From: Anaerolineales bacterium
GTDB lineage: Bacteria > Chloroflexota > Anaerolineae > Anaerolineales > E44-bin32
NCBI GenBank assembly: GCA_023250385.1
Contig: JAHFAU010000029.1
Location: 1 to 15,931 of the forward strand
Length of the DNA: 15,931 bases
Direction: 5' to 3'
Shown here: piece after piece, positions 7,146 to 14,276 of the stretch
How the letters are laid out: each line of letters begins with the position of its first letter
Position numbering within the stretch: position 1 is the first letter of the stretch
Notes under the pieces: model-generated
Seen by the model: the letters and a program-made list of their open reading frames with translations, nothing else
Database searches by the model: none
What the model was told of the DNA's origin: nothing
Program-made: the position numbers and the translations under genes

Positions 7146-7589
7146 ATGCAGTTCGCGGGAACTGTGACCATTGATGCGCCGCGAGCCGAGGTGTGGAAGT
7201 TCCTTACCGATCCACACGCGGTGGGTCGCTGCGCCCCGGGTCTCGAATCGCTCGAGATCGTCATCCCGGATAAGCAGTTCAAGGCGGTAGCCGCAGTGGG
7301 CTTCGGGTCGGTCAGCGTCAAGTTCAGCGTGGACGTGGAGTGGGTCGAACTCGATCCTCCAAACCGGGGCAAGCTCAAGGGCCGGGGTTCCGCGCCCGGG
7401 AGTGCGGTAGAGGGCTCGAGTGAGATGATCCTGCGGGACTTGCCGAACGGATCCACCGATATGGATTGGTCAGCAGATGTAGTAGTGTTTGGCACCATCG
7501 CCAGCCTGGCCTCCCGTCTGATGGGAAGCCTGACCCGGCGTCTAACCGGCGATTTCTTCAACTGCGTTAAGGCGAAAATCGAGGGATGA
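7146..7589 (+). CDS. coxG: CoxG, SRPBCC-fold CO dehydrogenase accessory protein
   Basis: CoxG is a START/SRPBCC hydrophobic-pocket protein needed for CO oxidation. Work in mycobacteria implicates it in carrying quinone between the membrane and CO dehydrogenase. The 147-residue product shows the family pattern: FAGTVTIDAPRAEVWKFLTDP at the N-terminus, CAPGLESLE, KFSVDVEWVELDPPNRGKLKGRG, GSAVEGSSEM and a closing amphipathic helix around MGSLTRRLTGDFFNCVKAKI. It consists of the pocket domain only. Many CoxG proteins have an extra C-terminal tail thought to bind the membrane, and that tail is absent. It overlaps the next gene by ATGA (7586-7589), so translation is coupled. Confidence 0.92.
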   Translation: MQFAGTVTIDAPRAEVWKFLTDPHAVGRCAPGLESLEIVIPDKQFKAVAAVGFGSVSVKFSVDVEWVELDPPNRGKLKGRGSAPGSAVEGSSEMILRDLPNGSTDMDWSADVVVFGTIASLASRLMGSLTRRLTGDFFNCVKAKIEG

Positions 7590-8605
7590 AGTTCGGACCC
7601 GTCCTGATCGAACAGGCGGCCGGCAAAATCCTCGGGCACAACATCTCGGCCGTGGACGGGCGGCGAGCGCTACGCAAGGGTCGGCTGCTGGATGCGGACG
7701 ATCTGATGATCTTGCGTCAGGCCGGCCGCAGCACCGTCTACGTGGCCGAGCTGGAGGAGGGCGATGTACCCGAGGATGCCTCCGCCCTCCGGATCGCAAC
7801 CGCGGTCGGTGGCCTGGGATTGCGCCTCTCCGGGCCGGCGGCAGGGCGAGTCAACCTCCGCTCCGATTGGCTGGGCGTGCTGCGGGTGGATGTTTCGAAC
7901 CTGGACGCCCTGAATGAGCTGGAAGGGATTACTCTCGCCACCCTGCCCTCCCACTCAACCGTCAGGCCCAACCAAATCGCCGGCACGGTGAAGGTGATCC
8001 CCTTCGCGTTGTCCGCCGACTTGGTCCGCCGGGCGGAGGAGTTGGCTGGCGATCGAGGGCCCCTGCTGCGGGTCGAGCGATTGGAGCCGCGCAAAGTGGG
8101 ATTGGTTCTCTTGGCAGCCCCGGGAACCCGGGAGCGGATTGAAACCCAATTTGCACCACTAAAGGAACGAATCGAGGCGCTGGATTCGCAGCTCGCTCGA
8201 ATCGACTACGTCGACCCGGGTGAAGATATCGCGGAGAGCGAGTTGGCGAGTGCACTTGCCGGCCAGGTGCGGGCCGGCCTGGACCTGATCGTGCTGGCCG
8301 GGGAGTCGGCCATCATGGATCGAGCCGATCTCGCGCCGCGGGCTGCGGAACAGATTGGCGGACGGGTGGAGTGCGTCGGCGCGCCGGTCGACCCGGGCAA
8401 TCTCCTGATGCTGGCCTATCTGGACCGGGTGCCAGTCTTGGGGGCACCGGGCTGCGCCCGCAGCCGGAAACTCAACATCGTGGATTGGGTACTGCCGCGC
8501 TTGCTGGTGGGTGAGCATCTCACCCGTTCCGATATCGTGGCGATGGGCCATGGCGGGCTGCTGGACGATCAGCCAGAACGCCCGATGCCCCGTTCGAGCA
8601 TCTGA
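7586..8605 (+). CDS. Molybdopterin-binding (MoeA/MogA-like) protein of a CO dehydrogenase cluster
   Basis: Probably handles molybdopterin or its adenylated form when molybdenum is inserted, ahead of CMP transfer. The 339-residue protein begins MKFGPVLIEQAAGKILGHNI, followed by LRKGRLLDADDLMILRQAG and VYVAELEEGDV, which resembles the MoeA-like N-terminal region. A MoCF-biosynthesis domain lies at about 165-335, with LDLIVLAGESAIMDRADLAP, GAPVDPGNLLMLAYLDRVPVLGAPGCARS and NIVDWVLPRLLVG. In many proteobacteria this region is, from memory, the first half of a longer protein whose second half is a MobA-like nucleotidyltransferase. Here that second half is a separate gene (9919-10521), with coxE between. 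Exact reaction unproven. Confidence 0.82.
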   Translation: MKFGPVLIEQAAGKILGHNISAVDGRRALRKGRLLDADDLMILRQAGRSTVYVAELEEGDVPEDASALRIATAVGGLGLRLSGPAAGRVNLRSDWLGVLRVDVSNLDALNELEGITLATLPSHSTVRPNQIAGTVKVIPFALSADLVRRAEELAGDRGPLLRVERLEPRKVGLVLLAAPGTRERIETQFAPLKERIEALDSQLARIDYVDPGEDIAESELASALAGQVRAGLDLIVLAGESAIMDRADLAPRAAEQIGGRVECVGAPVDPGNLLMLAYLDRVPVLGAPGCARSRKLNIVDWVLPRLLVGEHLTRSDIVAMGHGGLLDDQPERPMPRSSI

Positions 8606-8607
8606 GG

Positions 8608-9864
8608 TTGCATTCCCCGGATATCACCCCCCAGCCATCCGGCCAGCTGGTAGCCAACCTTGTCAAGTTCGGCCGCCTGCTTCGTACTCTGGGGATGGAC
8701 GTGCATCCCGCCAGCGTGATGGATCTCGTCCGGGCCCTCGACCTGGTGAGCATTCGGACAAGAGACCAGGTCTACTACACCGCCCGCTGCTTGCTGGTCA
8801 CCCGTCGGGAGCAGCTGCCGCTGTTCGACCGGGCATTCGAGTTGTTTTGGCGGGCGCCCGACGAGCGGGAGCGAATGCAGACTGGCGAAAAGCTCCCTCC
8901 CGTTTCCCGCCGGAAGTCGCCGGCGGCGGACGTATTGTCCATCGTTGATCTTGAGGCTCTATCGCTTGGCCCGGCAGGAGTTCCTCCGCCGGCCGAGCAA
9001 GAACCCCAGGTCATGCACGCCGCTCAAACCTACAGCCCGGCGGAGCTGCTGCGGCGGAAAGATTTCGGATCGCTGTCGGCCGACGAGCTGGAGGAAGTCA
9101 AGCGATTGATGGCGAAGCTGGTGCTGGATCTGGGAGCGCGCCGGAGTCGCCGCGGCCTACCGGGCGGGACGTATCCCTTGGACCTAAATGCCAGTATTCG
9201 CCGCAGCCTGCACGTGGGGGGAGAATTGTTCGAGCTGATCGGCCGCGAGCCAAAGTGGAAACCGCGGGCGTTGGTGGTCATCGCCGACATCAGCGGATCC
9301 ATGGAGCGCTACTCCGGCCTGCTCCTTCGATTCATCTGCGGGATTGCCAGGAGCCAGGCGCGTCTGATCGAGTCCTTTGTTTTCAGTACCCAACTCACTC
9401 ACATCACTCGCCACCTGCGCGGCCGGGATGTGGAGCGAGCCGTGGCGGAAGTCACCAAGAGCGTGCCGGATTGGTCGGGCGGGACCCGCATCGGTCAATC
9501 GCTGCGGACGTTCAACCTCTACTGGGCGCGTCGGGTGCTTAGCAGGGGTGCGGTAGTACTCCTGATCAGCGATGGCTGGGACCGCGGGGACATTGAGCTG
9601 CTTCGCCGCGAGATGGCTCGGCTCCAACGCAGCAGCCACCGCCTCATCTGGCTAAACCCTTTGCTCGGTTCTCCGGAGTACGAGCCGCTTACCATGGGAC
9701 TACGGGCGGCCCTGCCCTACGTGGATGATTTTCTGCCCATTCACAATCTGGAGAGCCTGGAGCAGCTCGGCGCAGAGCTGGAGCGGCTCAGCCCTACCCG
9801 GCCGTCGAGACGGCAACAACGGGCGGAACTCATTCCAGCTGCAGTTGGGATGCGAGCTCGATGA
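8608..9864 (+). CDS. coxE: CoxE-like von Willebrand factor A domain protein
   Basis: CoxE-type VWA proteins act with MoxR-type AAA+ ATPases (CoxD) in finishing metal sites; in Oligotropha CoxD/E/F are linked to building the Mo-S-Cu centre. The 418-residue product has an N-terminal helical CoxE region (LVANLVKFGRLLRTLGM, then a PLFDRAFELFWR motif), a variable P/E-rich middle, and a C-terminal VWA domain with a complete MIDAS: DISGS (D227, S229, S231), T293 in SGGTRIG and D322 in ISDGWD. The start is taken as TTG 8608, three bases after the preceding stop, since homology begins just after it and no ATG is in frame before 8695. The ribosome site is poor, so translation is probably coupled. No CoxD ATPase gene is in the window. 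Confidence 0.87.
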   Translation: MHSPDITPQPSGQLVANLVKFGRLLRTLGMDVHPASVMDLVRALDLVSIRTRDQVYYTARCLLVTRREQLPLFDRAFELFWRAPDERERMQTGEKLPPVSRRKSPAADVLSIVDLEALSLGPAGVPPPAEQEPQVMHAAQTYSPAELLRRKDFGSLSADELEEVKRLMAKLVLDLGARRSRRGLPGGTYPLDLNASIRRSLHVGGELFELIGREPKWKPRALVVIADISGSMERYSGLLLRFICGIARSQARLIESFVFSTQLTHITRHLRGRDVERAVAEVTKSVPDWSGGTRIGQSLRTFNLYWARRVLSRGAVVLLISDGWDRGDIELLRREMARLQRSSHRLIWLNPLLGSPEYEPLTMGLRAALPYVDDFLPIHNLESLEQLGAELERLSPTRPSRRQQRAELIPAAVGMRAR

Positions 9865-9918
9865 GTTGTCGACGATCGGCCGGTGCCAGTGAGTGTGCGA
9901 AGTCCGGGAGCGGACTGA

Positions 9919-10521
9919 ATGCAGACTGACGATCTTGTCGGGTGCGTTCTCGCCGCGGGCGGCTCGACCCGATTTGGGCAGGCCAAACAGATGCTGCCCT
10001 TTCGCGGCGATACCCTGCTGGGGTTCGTGATGCGGCAGGTCAACCGTTCGAAGCTCGGGCGGATCGTAGTCGTGCTCGGCCGGGAAGCCGAGCGGGTGCG
10101 AGGATCAGTCGACTGGGGCCGCGCCAGGGTGGTGGACAACTTGGCATATGGCACTGGCTGCGCCTCCTCCCTGCTGGCGGGCCTGGACACGGCCGGGGAA
10201 TGCGGGGGGATCATGTTCTTGTTGGGGGACCAGCCGGGTGTCGGGCCGGAGCAGATCGACTGGGTACAGGAGCGGTGGTTGGCGAAGCGACCCTGGGCGA
10301 GCGCGACCCAGTACAACGACGGGCTCGGACATCCGTTGGTCTTCGCCCGGGAGGCCTTCGGCGCACTGCGTTCCCTGCATGGAGACAAGGCAGTCTGGAA
10401 GCTGATCGAGGGTTTCCCCGATCGGGTGGCCAAGATCGAAATCGACTCGCCGCTCCCCCCAGACCTCGACACCCCGGAAGATTACGAGCGGTTGCAGGCT
10501 GCACTGGGGTCCCATCCGTAG
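9919..10521 (+). CDS. MocA/MobA-like molybdenum cofactor cytidylyltransferase
   Basis: NTP-transferase expected to convert Mo-molybdopterin and CTP into molybdopterin cytosine dinucleotide, the cofactor form used by CO dehydrogenase. The 200-residue product shows the nucleotide-binding motif VLAAGGSTRFGQAKQMLPF (10-28) and the metal-binding aspartate motif LLGDQPGV (D104 in the middle). Further on are GLGHPLVF and a closing DLDTPEDYERL, as in MocA and related MobA_3 proteins. GGGAG lies about eight bases before the ATG. It is the last gene of the cox block; the gap to coxE is 54 bases. A role as purine-hydroxylase MocA for another enzyme is possible, but the context favours CO dehydrogenase. 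Confidence 0.88.
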   Translation: MQTDDLVGCVLAAGGSTRFGQAKQMLPFRGDTLLGFVMRQVNRSKLGRIVVVLGREAERVRGSVDWGRARVVDNLAYGTGCASSLLAGLDTAGECGGIMFLLGDQPGVGPEQIDWVQERWLAKRPWASATQYNDGLGHPLVFAREAFGALRSLHGDKAVWKLIEGFPDRVAKIEIDSPLPPDLDTPEDYERLQAALGSHP

Positions 10522-10628
10522 CACGCGGCCCACCGCCTAGACCCTGCCGCGCAGGCCTATCCGTTCCGCCGGTTTGAAGGGACGCCCACACGACGCCCCG
10601 TTGGCTGCCCCGGCGAAGCCCAAGAGAC

Positions 10629-10648
10629 AAATTAGGCTATCCTAATTT
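10629..10648. promoter_or_regulatory. Operator-like palindrome ahead of the ABC transporter
   Basis: AAATTAGG (10629-10636) and CCTAATTT (10641-10648) form a perfect eight-base inverted repeat around CTAT. It lies where the -35 region of the TATAAT box at 10661 would be, so a bound protein should block transcription. The core TTAGG-N4-CCTAA resembles sites of the DtxR/IdeR/MntR metal-regulator family. That likeness is from memory, and the regulator is not in the window. Confidence 0.6.
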
Positions 10649-10660
10649 AAGATTTCGGCA

Positions 10661-10666
10661 TATAAT
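10661..10666 (+). promoter_or_regulatory. Promoter -10 box for the ABC transporter pair
   Basis: A perfect TATAAT stands in a locally AT-rich stretch 45 bases before the ATPase start codon. No good -35 match is found at 16-18 bases, where the palindrome lies instead, so the promoter may be activator-dependent or sigma variant. A purine-rich AGAGGAAGG ribosome site follows before ATG 10711. Confidence 0.6.
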
Positions 10667-10710
10667 ATATTGTTCTTAACTGCTGACCACACCCAAAGAG
10701 GAAGGCGTCC

Positions 10711-11613
10711 ATGCCTGAAGCGATCCGACTAGAACGGCTTAGCAAGTCCTACGGTAAGCAGCGGGGAGTGCTCGACCTCGACCTGGAAGTCCAGCCTGGT
10801 GAGGTCTTCGGGTATCTCGGCCCTAATGGCGCAGGCAAAACCACCACGATCCGCTTGCTGCTCGATCTGATCCGCCCTTCATCGGGCCGAGCGTCGATCT
10901 TCGGGTTGGACTGCCAGGCGCAGCCGATCGCCGTCCATCGGCGAGTCGGCTATGTGCCCGGGGAGTTGGCGCTCTACCCCAAGTTGACCGGTGAACAGAC
11001 CGTGCGGCACTTTGCCGCGCTGCGCGGCGGGGTCGATCCGGCCTGGGTCAATCAGCTGGCGGAGCGGCTCGATTTCGACCTGAAGCGCCCTGCCCAGACG
11101 TATTCGAGTGGGAACAAACGCAAGCTGGGCTTGATTGTCGCCTTGATGGCCCGGCCGGACCTGCTGCTGCTTGACGAGGCTAGCGCCGGACTCGATCCGC
11201 TCGTCCAGCAAGCCTTCTACCAGATTCTGCGTGAGCTGCGCGCGGCCGGTACGACGGTTTTCCTCTCTTCACATAACCTTCCTGAGGTGGAGCGAGTGTG
11301 CGACCGAGTCGCGATCATCCGGGAGGGGAAGCTGGTCGCGGTCCAGGAAATCAGCAGCCTGAAGGCCAAGGCCTTGCGGCGGATCGAGATCGTGTTCGAC
11401 AACCACGTCCCGGTCGCCGAATTCGAAGGTCTCGCCGGCGTGCGCGACGTGAGTGTGACCGATCGACGACTGACCTTTACCGTGCAGGGGTCGCTGGACT
11501 CGATCTTCAAGGCGGCCGCCCGGCACACCGTCCAGAACGTCATCAGCTATGAGCCGAGTCTGGAAGAAGTGTTTCTGAGTTTCTACGAAGGGGAGGTGCA
11601 GCATGCTGTCTAG
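10711..11613 (+). CDS. ABC transporter ATP-binding protein (ABC-2 / drug-export type)
   Basis: The cytoplasmic ATPase drives the adjacent permease. In its 300 residues one sees Walker A GPNGAGKTT (about 38-46), the Q-loop region, the signature YSSGNKRKLGL (a SGNKRK form in place of LSGGQ, common in this subfamily), Walker B LLLLDEASAGLDP and the switch histidine in LSSHNLPEVERVC. A C-terminal extension of about 85 residues follows, as in DrrA/CcmA-like exporters. Start ATG has AGAGGAAGG seven to eight bases upstream. The coding end overlaps the permease start by 11 bases. Substrate is not readable from the sequence. The palindrome over its promoter suggests control by a metal or another small ligand. 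Confidence 0.92.
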   Translation: MPEAIRLERLSKSYGKQRGVLDLDLEVQPGEVFGYLGPNGAGKTTTIRLLLDLIRPSSGRASIFGLDCQAQPIAVHRRVGYVPGELALYPKLTGEQTVRHFAALRGGVDPAWVNQLAERLDFDLKRPAQTYSSGNKRKLGLIVALMARPDLLLLDEASAGLDPLVQQAFYQILRELRAAGTTVFLSSHNLPEVERVCDRVAIIREGKLVAVQEISSLKAKALRRIEIVFDNHVPVAEFEGLAGVRDVSVTDRRLTFTVQGSLDSIFKAAARHTVQNVISYEPSLEEVFLSFYEGEVQHAV

Positions 11614-12403
11614 CGTGTTTGGCAAAAACCTGTACGACATGCGGCGGGGGCTGATAGGGTGGTCGATTTCGATCCTGTTGATGAACCTTTGGATCGTCAC
11701 TTTTTATCCGGCGATTCGGGATAGTGCCTTTGCCCTCGATCAGTACCTGCAGAATCTGCCGCCGGCATTTGCCGCGCTGTTGGGTGAAACGGCCAGTTTC
11801 AACACGATAGAAGGATTCCTGACCGTGGAGCTGTTCACCTTCTTTTGGCCCGCGCTCACCCTGGCCTTCGCCATCGGTTCCGGGGCCGGCACCATCGGCG
11901 GTGAGGAAGAAAGCGGGACGCTCGATCTGCTGCTGTCCCACCCGGTTCCGCGTTGGCGTGTGCTGTTGGAGAAGTTTGCCGCGCTCACGGTGTTCAGTGG
12001 GATTGCCATCGGCGCCGGCTTGCTTGGCCTGATCCTCGGGACTCTTTTCGTGAATGAGGCCATCGACCTCGGCAAGCTGGGGGCGGCGATATTGAGCATC
12101 TGGCTTCTGACTCTACTCTTCGGCACGTTGAGCCTCGCCCTCACCGGGGTGGGGCTGCACCGGGGTGCGGCGGCCGGAATCGGGGCAGGAGTGGCGGCGC
12201 TTTCCTTTCTGATCAACACGCTCGGTCCCTTGGCAGATCTACCCGAGAGTTTGCGGCGGGTGAGTCCCTGGTACTACTACGACGGTGGAGTGGCTCTGAC
12301 CGAAGGGCTCAAACTTGGAAATGCGGCATTGCTGGCCGGGCTGGTGATCGTCTTCCTGGCGGTCGCCCTCTTTGGATTTCAACGGCGAGACCTCGCGGTC
12401 TAG
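11603..12403 (+). CDS. ABC-2 family transporter permease
   Basis: Membrane partner of the preceding ATPase, 266 residues. Hydrophobic stretches fit about six membrane spans: around 19-38 (GWSISILLMNLWIVTFY), 75-98 (VELFTFFWPALTLAFAIGSG), 125-150 (ALTVFSGIAIGAGLLGLILG), 160-182 (AAILSIWLLTLLFGTLSLAL), 188-208 and 240-258. The motif GGEEESGTLDLLLSHPVPRWRVLLEK, typical of ABC-2 permeases of the NosY/NatB type, follows the second span. The first part of the chain has a long external loop between spans one and two. Overlap with the ATPase indicates co-translation. Substrate unknown. Confidence 0.9.
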   Translation: MLSSVFGKNLYDMRRGLIGWSISILLMNLWIVTFYPAIRDSAFALDQYLQNLPPAFAALLGETASFNTIEGFLTVELFTFFWPALTLAFAIGSGAGTIGGEEESGTLDLLLSHPVPRWRVLLEKFAALTVFSGIAIGAGLLGLILGTLFVNEAIDLGKLGAAILSIWLLTLLFGTLSLALTGVGLHRGAAAGIGAGVAALSFLINTLGPLADLPESLRRVSPWYYYDGGVALTEGLKLGNAALLAGLVIVFLAVALFGFQRRDLAV

Positions 12404-12428
12404 GTCAACGCTTATGGCACGACCATGA

Positions 12429-12452
12429 CAGGGCGCCAACCGCGGCGCCCTG
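12429..12452. terminator. GC-rich hairpin after the ABC transporter pair
   Basis: CAGGGCGCC (12429-12437) and GGCGCCCTG (12444-12452) form a perfect nine-base stem with a six-base loop, 25 bases after the permease stop. No T-run follows on the plus strand (CTTGCTGCAAGC, itself a small stem). It may be a weak or factor-assisted terminator or an RNA 3'-end stabiliser. Confidence 0.5.
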
Positions 12453-12527
12453 CTTGCTGCAAGCCGGGAGACTTGCGGAAACCGACCCCGAAAGTAAGAT
12501 TCTTGCCCTGACCAGGGTAGCCACGGC

Positions 12528-13493
12528 ATGACTGCAAGCAGAGTGTGGGGCGCGGCAGCTCTTTTTTCGCTGGCTGCGCTGGCGTCCCCATCCTCAGCCG
12601 CGTTGGCGCAGCCGGGCGGACGTTACTACTCCGAGACGGGCCACACCCTCAGCCCAACCTTCGAGCTGTTTTACGACACGCGCGGGGGCGCTGAGATCCT
12701 CGGTTACCCGATCACGGAGGCCTTCGTCGATCCGTTCTCGGGATTCTTGGTCCAGTACTCGGAAAACGCCCGGCTCGAATTGGCCCCCGACCCGCGATCG
12801 GAGGAGCTGCAGGTCCGGGCTGCCGATCTTGGGGTGCTGATCGGAGGATGGGATCTCCCGCTCCCGGCCAGTCGGTTCCCCATCGGCCACTCCCCCGGGT
12901 GCCGTTACTACGAAGATTCCGGGCATCAGGTCTGCCACTCCTTCCTGGACTTCTATGAAAGCCATGGAGGGCCGGGGGTTTTCGGGTTTCCAATCAGCGA
13001 GTTCCGGATCGAACAGGCGCGGGTGGTTCAGTATTTCCATGATTTTCGGCTGGACTGGTATCCGGAGGCCGAGGATGGGCGTCCGATCCGGATCGCTCCG
13101 CTCGGTCGGGCGCACTTTGACAGCATGGGTTACTCGCCCGACCTGCTCGCGCCGGTGGATCCGGCGGACCAGCAGCAGTACTCGGTGCTGGCGCTGCGGT
13201 CGAGCGCCTCGGTGTTGAAACCGCTCTTAGGCACCGGCGAGACGCAGCGCGCCTACCTGATCGTCAGCGATCAGAACGACCGACCCGTCGCGGGTGCGGC
13301 CGCATTGCTGACCGTCTACCTGCCGGACGGATTGCAGTTCAGAATGATGCCCTTGACCGACCGCAACGGGGTAGCCCAACTTGAGCTGCAGCTGGAGAGC
13401 CTGCAGCCGGGAACGCGGGTGGCGTTGGAATACACGGTCGTCTATGGTGGTCTGTTCGCCTTGACCCGCGACTCGTTTTACGTCTGGTGGTAA
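12528..13493 (+). CDS. Secreted protein with two LGFP-like repeats and a C-terminal beta-sandwich-like domain
   Basis: The function is not known. The 321-residue product starts with a signal peptide (MTASRVWGAAALFSLAALAS, likely cut after SSAALAQ near residue 28). Two related repeats follow. Repeat 1 (about 33-85) has YYSETGHTLSPTFELFYDTRGG, then ILGYPITEAF and VQYSENARLE. Repeat 2 (about 127-177) has YYEDSGHQVCHSFLDFYESHGG, then VFGFPISEF and VQYFHDFRLDW. The C-terminal 80 residues (DQNDRPVAGAAALLTV, then TDRNGVAQLEL) read like an Ig-like/invasin-type sandwich. Similar YY..TGH..-G(F/Y)P repeats are frequent in secreted Chloroflexota proteins, from memory. C125 and C136 in repeat 2 could form a disulfide. 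No membrane anchor or sorting signal is seen at the C-terminus. The gene is monocistronic. Confidence 0.8.
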   Translation: MTASRVWGAAALFSLAALASPSSAALAQPGGRYYSETGHTLSPTFELFYDTRGGAEILGYPITEAFVDPFSGFLVQYSENARLELAPDPRSEELQVRAADLGVLIGGWDLPLPASRFPIGHSPGCRYYEDSGHQVCHSFLDFYESHGGPGVFGFPISEFRIEQARVVQYFHDFRLDWYPEAEDGRPIRIAPLGRAHFDSMGYSPDLLAPVDPADQQQYSVLALRSSASVLKPLLGTGETQRAYLIVSDQNDRPVAGAAALLTVYLPDGLQFRMMPLTDRNGVAQLELQLESLQPGTRVALEYTVVYGGLFALTRDSFYVWW

Positions 13494-13499
13494 CCGCGC

Positions 13500-13643
13500 G
13501 CGTCCGCGACCCCTTCTGCGTCGGTTCGTAGCCGCCCTCGCCTCACTGGCGGGGCCCCGGCCCTTTCCTGGCCTTTGACCCACCCCCGCTTGGTTGGCGG
13601 GCCCCGACCCCTTCCGGGATGTTGACCCGCCCTCGCAATTTGT
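13500..13643. repeat. Three diverged 48-bp tandem units before tetR
   Basis: Units begin near 13500, 13548 and 13596. Each carries GACCCCTTC or a variant (GGCCCTTTC in unit 2), then a TTGACCC-like segment (TTCGTAG in unit 1), then a CCGCCCTCGC or CCACCCCCGC segment, at the same spacing. Unit 1 is the most degraded at its ends. The third unit contributes the -35 hexamer TTGACC of the tetR promoter. Confidence 0.6.
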
Positions 13644-13651
13644 GATACGAT
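13622..13651 (+). promoter_or_regulatory. Promoter of the tetR operon
   Basis: TTGACC (13622-13627) and TACGAT (13646-13651) are 18 bases apart, and TG one base before the -10 (13643-13644) makes it an extended -10 promoter. Transcription would start near 13658, at the edge of the TetR-type operator, about 43 bases before the start codon. Confidence 0.65.
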
Positions 13652-13659
13652 CTCCCCTA

Positions 13660-13675
13660 CCTACCGTTCGGTAGG
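13660..13675. promoter_or_regulatory. TetR-family operator
   Basis: CCTACCG-TT-CGGTAGG is a perfect seven-base inverted repeat just downstream of the -10 box and 25 bases before the tetR start. Its position and form are typical of a TetR autorepressor site. Binding there would block transcription of the whole tetR-MBL-dehydrogenase operon. Confidence 0.75.
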
Positions 13676-13700
13676 GTGTGGGGAGGGGAGCTCCCGTTCG

Positions 13701-14276
13701 ATGCAGCGGGAAGACATCATTTTGGCGGCCGCCCAAATATTCGCGGAGAAGGGCTACCACGCCGCCTCCATGCAGGACATTGCCGAATCGGTCCAGCTGC
13801 AAAAGGGCAGCCTCTACCACCACATCCGCAGCAAGCAAGAAGTTCTGCTGGAGATCCTCGATCGGGCCCTGGACGCCCTGATTGCAGATCTCCAGCCAAT
13901 CGCCGAATCGGACCTCCCTCCGCCGGCGAAACTTCGGGCCGCCATGCAGACCTACATCGAGCGCCTGACTCGGAACTCGGACCTGGCCGCCGTGTTGCTG
14001 CTCGAACATCGCAGCCTGCAGCCCGCGCTGCGCAAGGCCCACGTCGCTCGCCGGGACCGCTTTGAATCCCTCTGGCGCCAGATTGTCCGAGAGGGGATCC
14101 AGCAAGGCGACTTTCACCCGATGGACGAGTCGGTCGTGACCTTCGCGTTGCTCGGCGTTCAGAATTGGCTGATCACCTGGTACCAGAAAGGCGGGCGATA
14201 CCAACCGGATCAGCTGGCCAAGCAATTCACTCAGTTGTTTCTCACCGGACTCGCCCGGAACTCCAAATCAGGATGA
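13701..14276 (+). CDS. TetR/AcrR family transcriptional regulator
   Basis: A 191-residue one-domain repressor. The N-terminal DNA-binding domain (about 1-48) has ILAAAQIFAEKGYHAASMQDIAE, then VQLQKGSLYHHIRSKQEVLLEIL, with the recognition helix around residues 34-43. The C-terminal ligand domain is all-helical, with TYIERLTRNSDLAAVLLLEHRSL and ALLGVQNWLITWYQKGGRY, a form seen in regulators of acyl-CoA catabolism such as the KstR2/FadR type. The likely ligand is therefore an acyl-CoA, by inference from this and from the acyl-CoA dehydrogenase downstream. The ribosome site GGGGAGGGGAG precedes ATG 13701. The stop overlaps the next start by ATGA. Confidence 0.92.
   Translation: MQREDIILAAAQIFAEKGYHAASMQDIAESVQLQKGSLYHHIRSKQEVLLEILDRALDALIADLQPIAESDLPPPAKLRAAMQTYIERLTRNSDLAAVLLLEHRSLQPALRKAHVARRDRFESLWRQIVREGIQQGDFHPMDESVVTFALLGVQNWLITWYQKGGRYQPDQLAKQFTQLFLTGLARNSKSG

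Noticed and set aside
11543..11941. Minus-strand frame across the ABC ATPase/permease junction as a separate gene
   Set aside because: It is antisense to two good genes, has no ribosome site and no recognisable protein features.
13500..13643. CRISPR array
   Set aside because: Only three diverged units, no identical repeats separated by unique spacers, and no cas genes.
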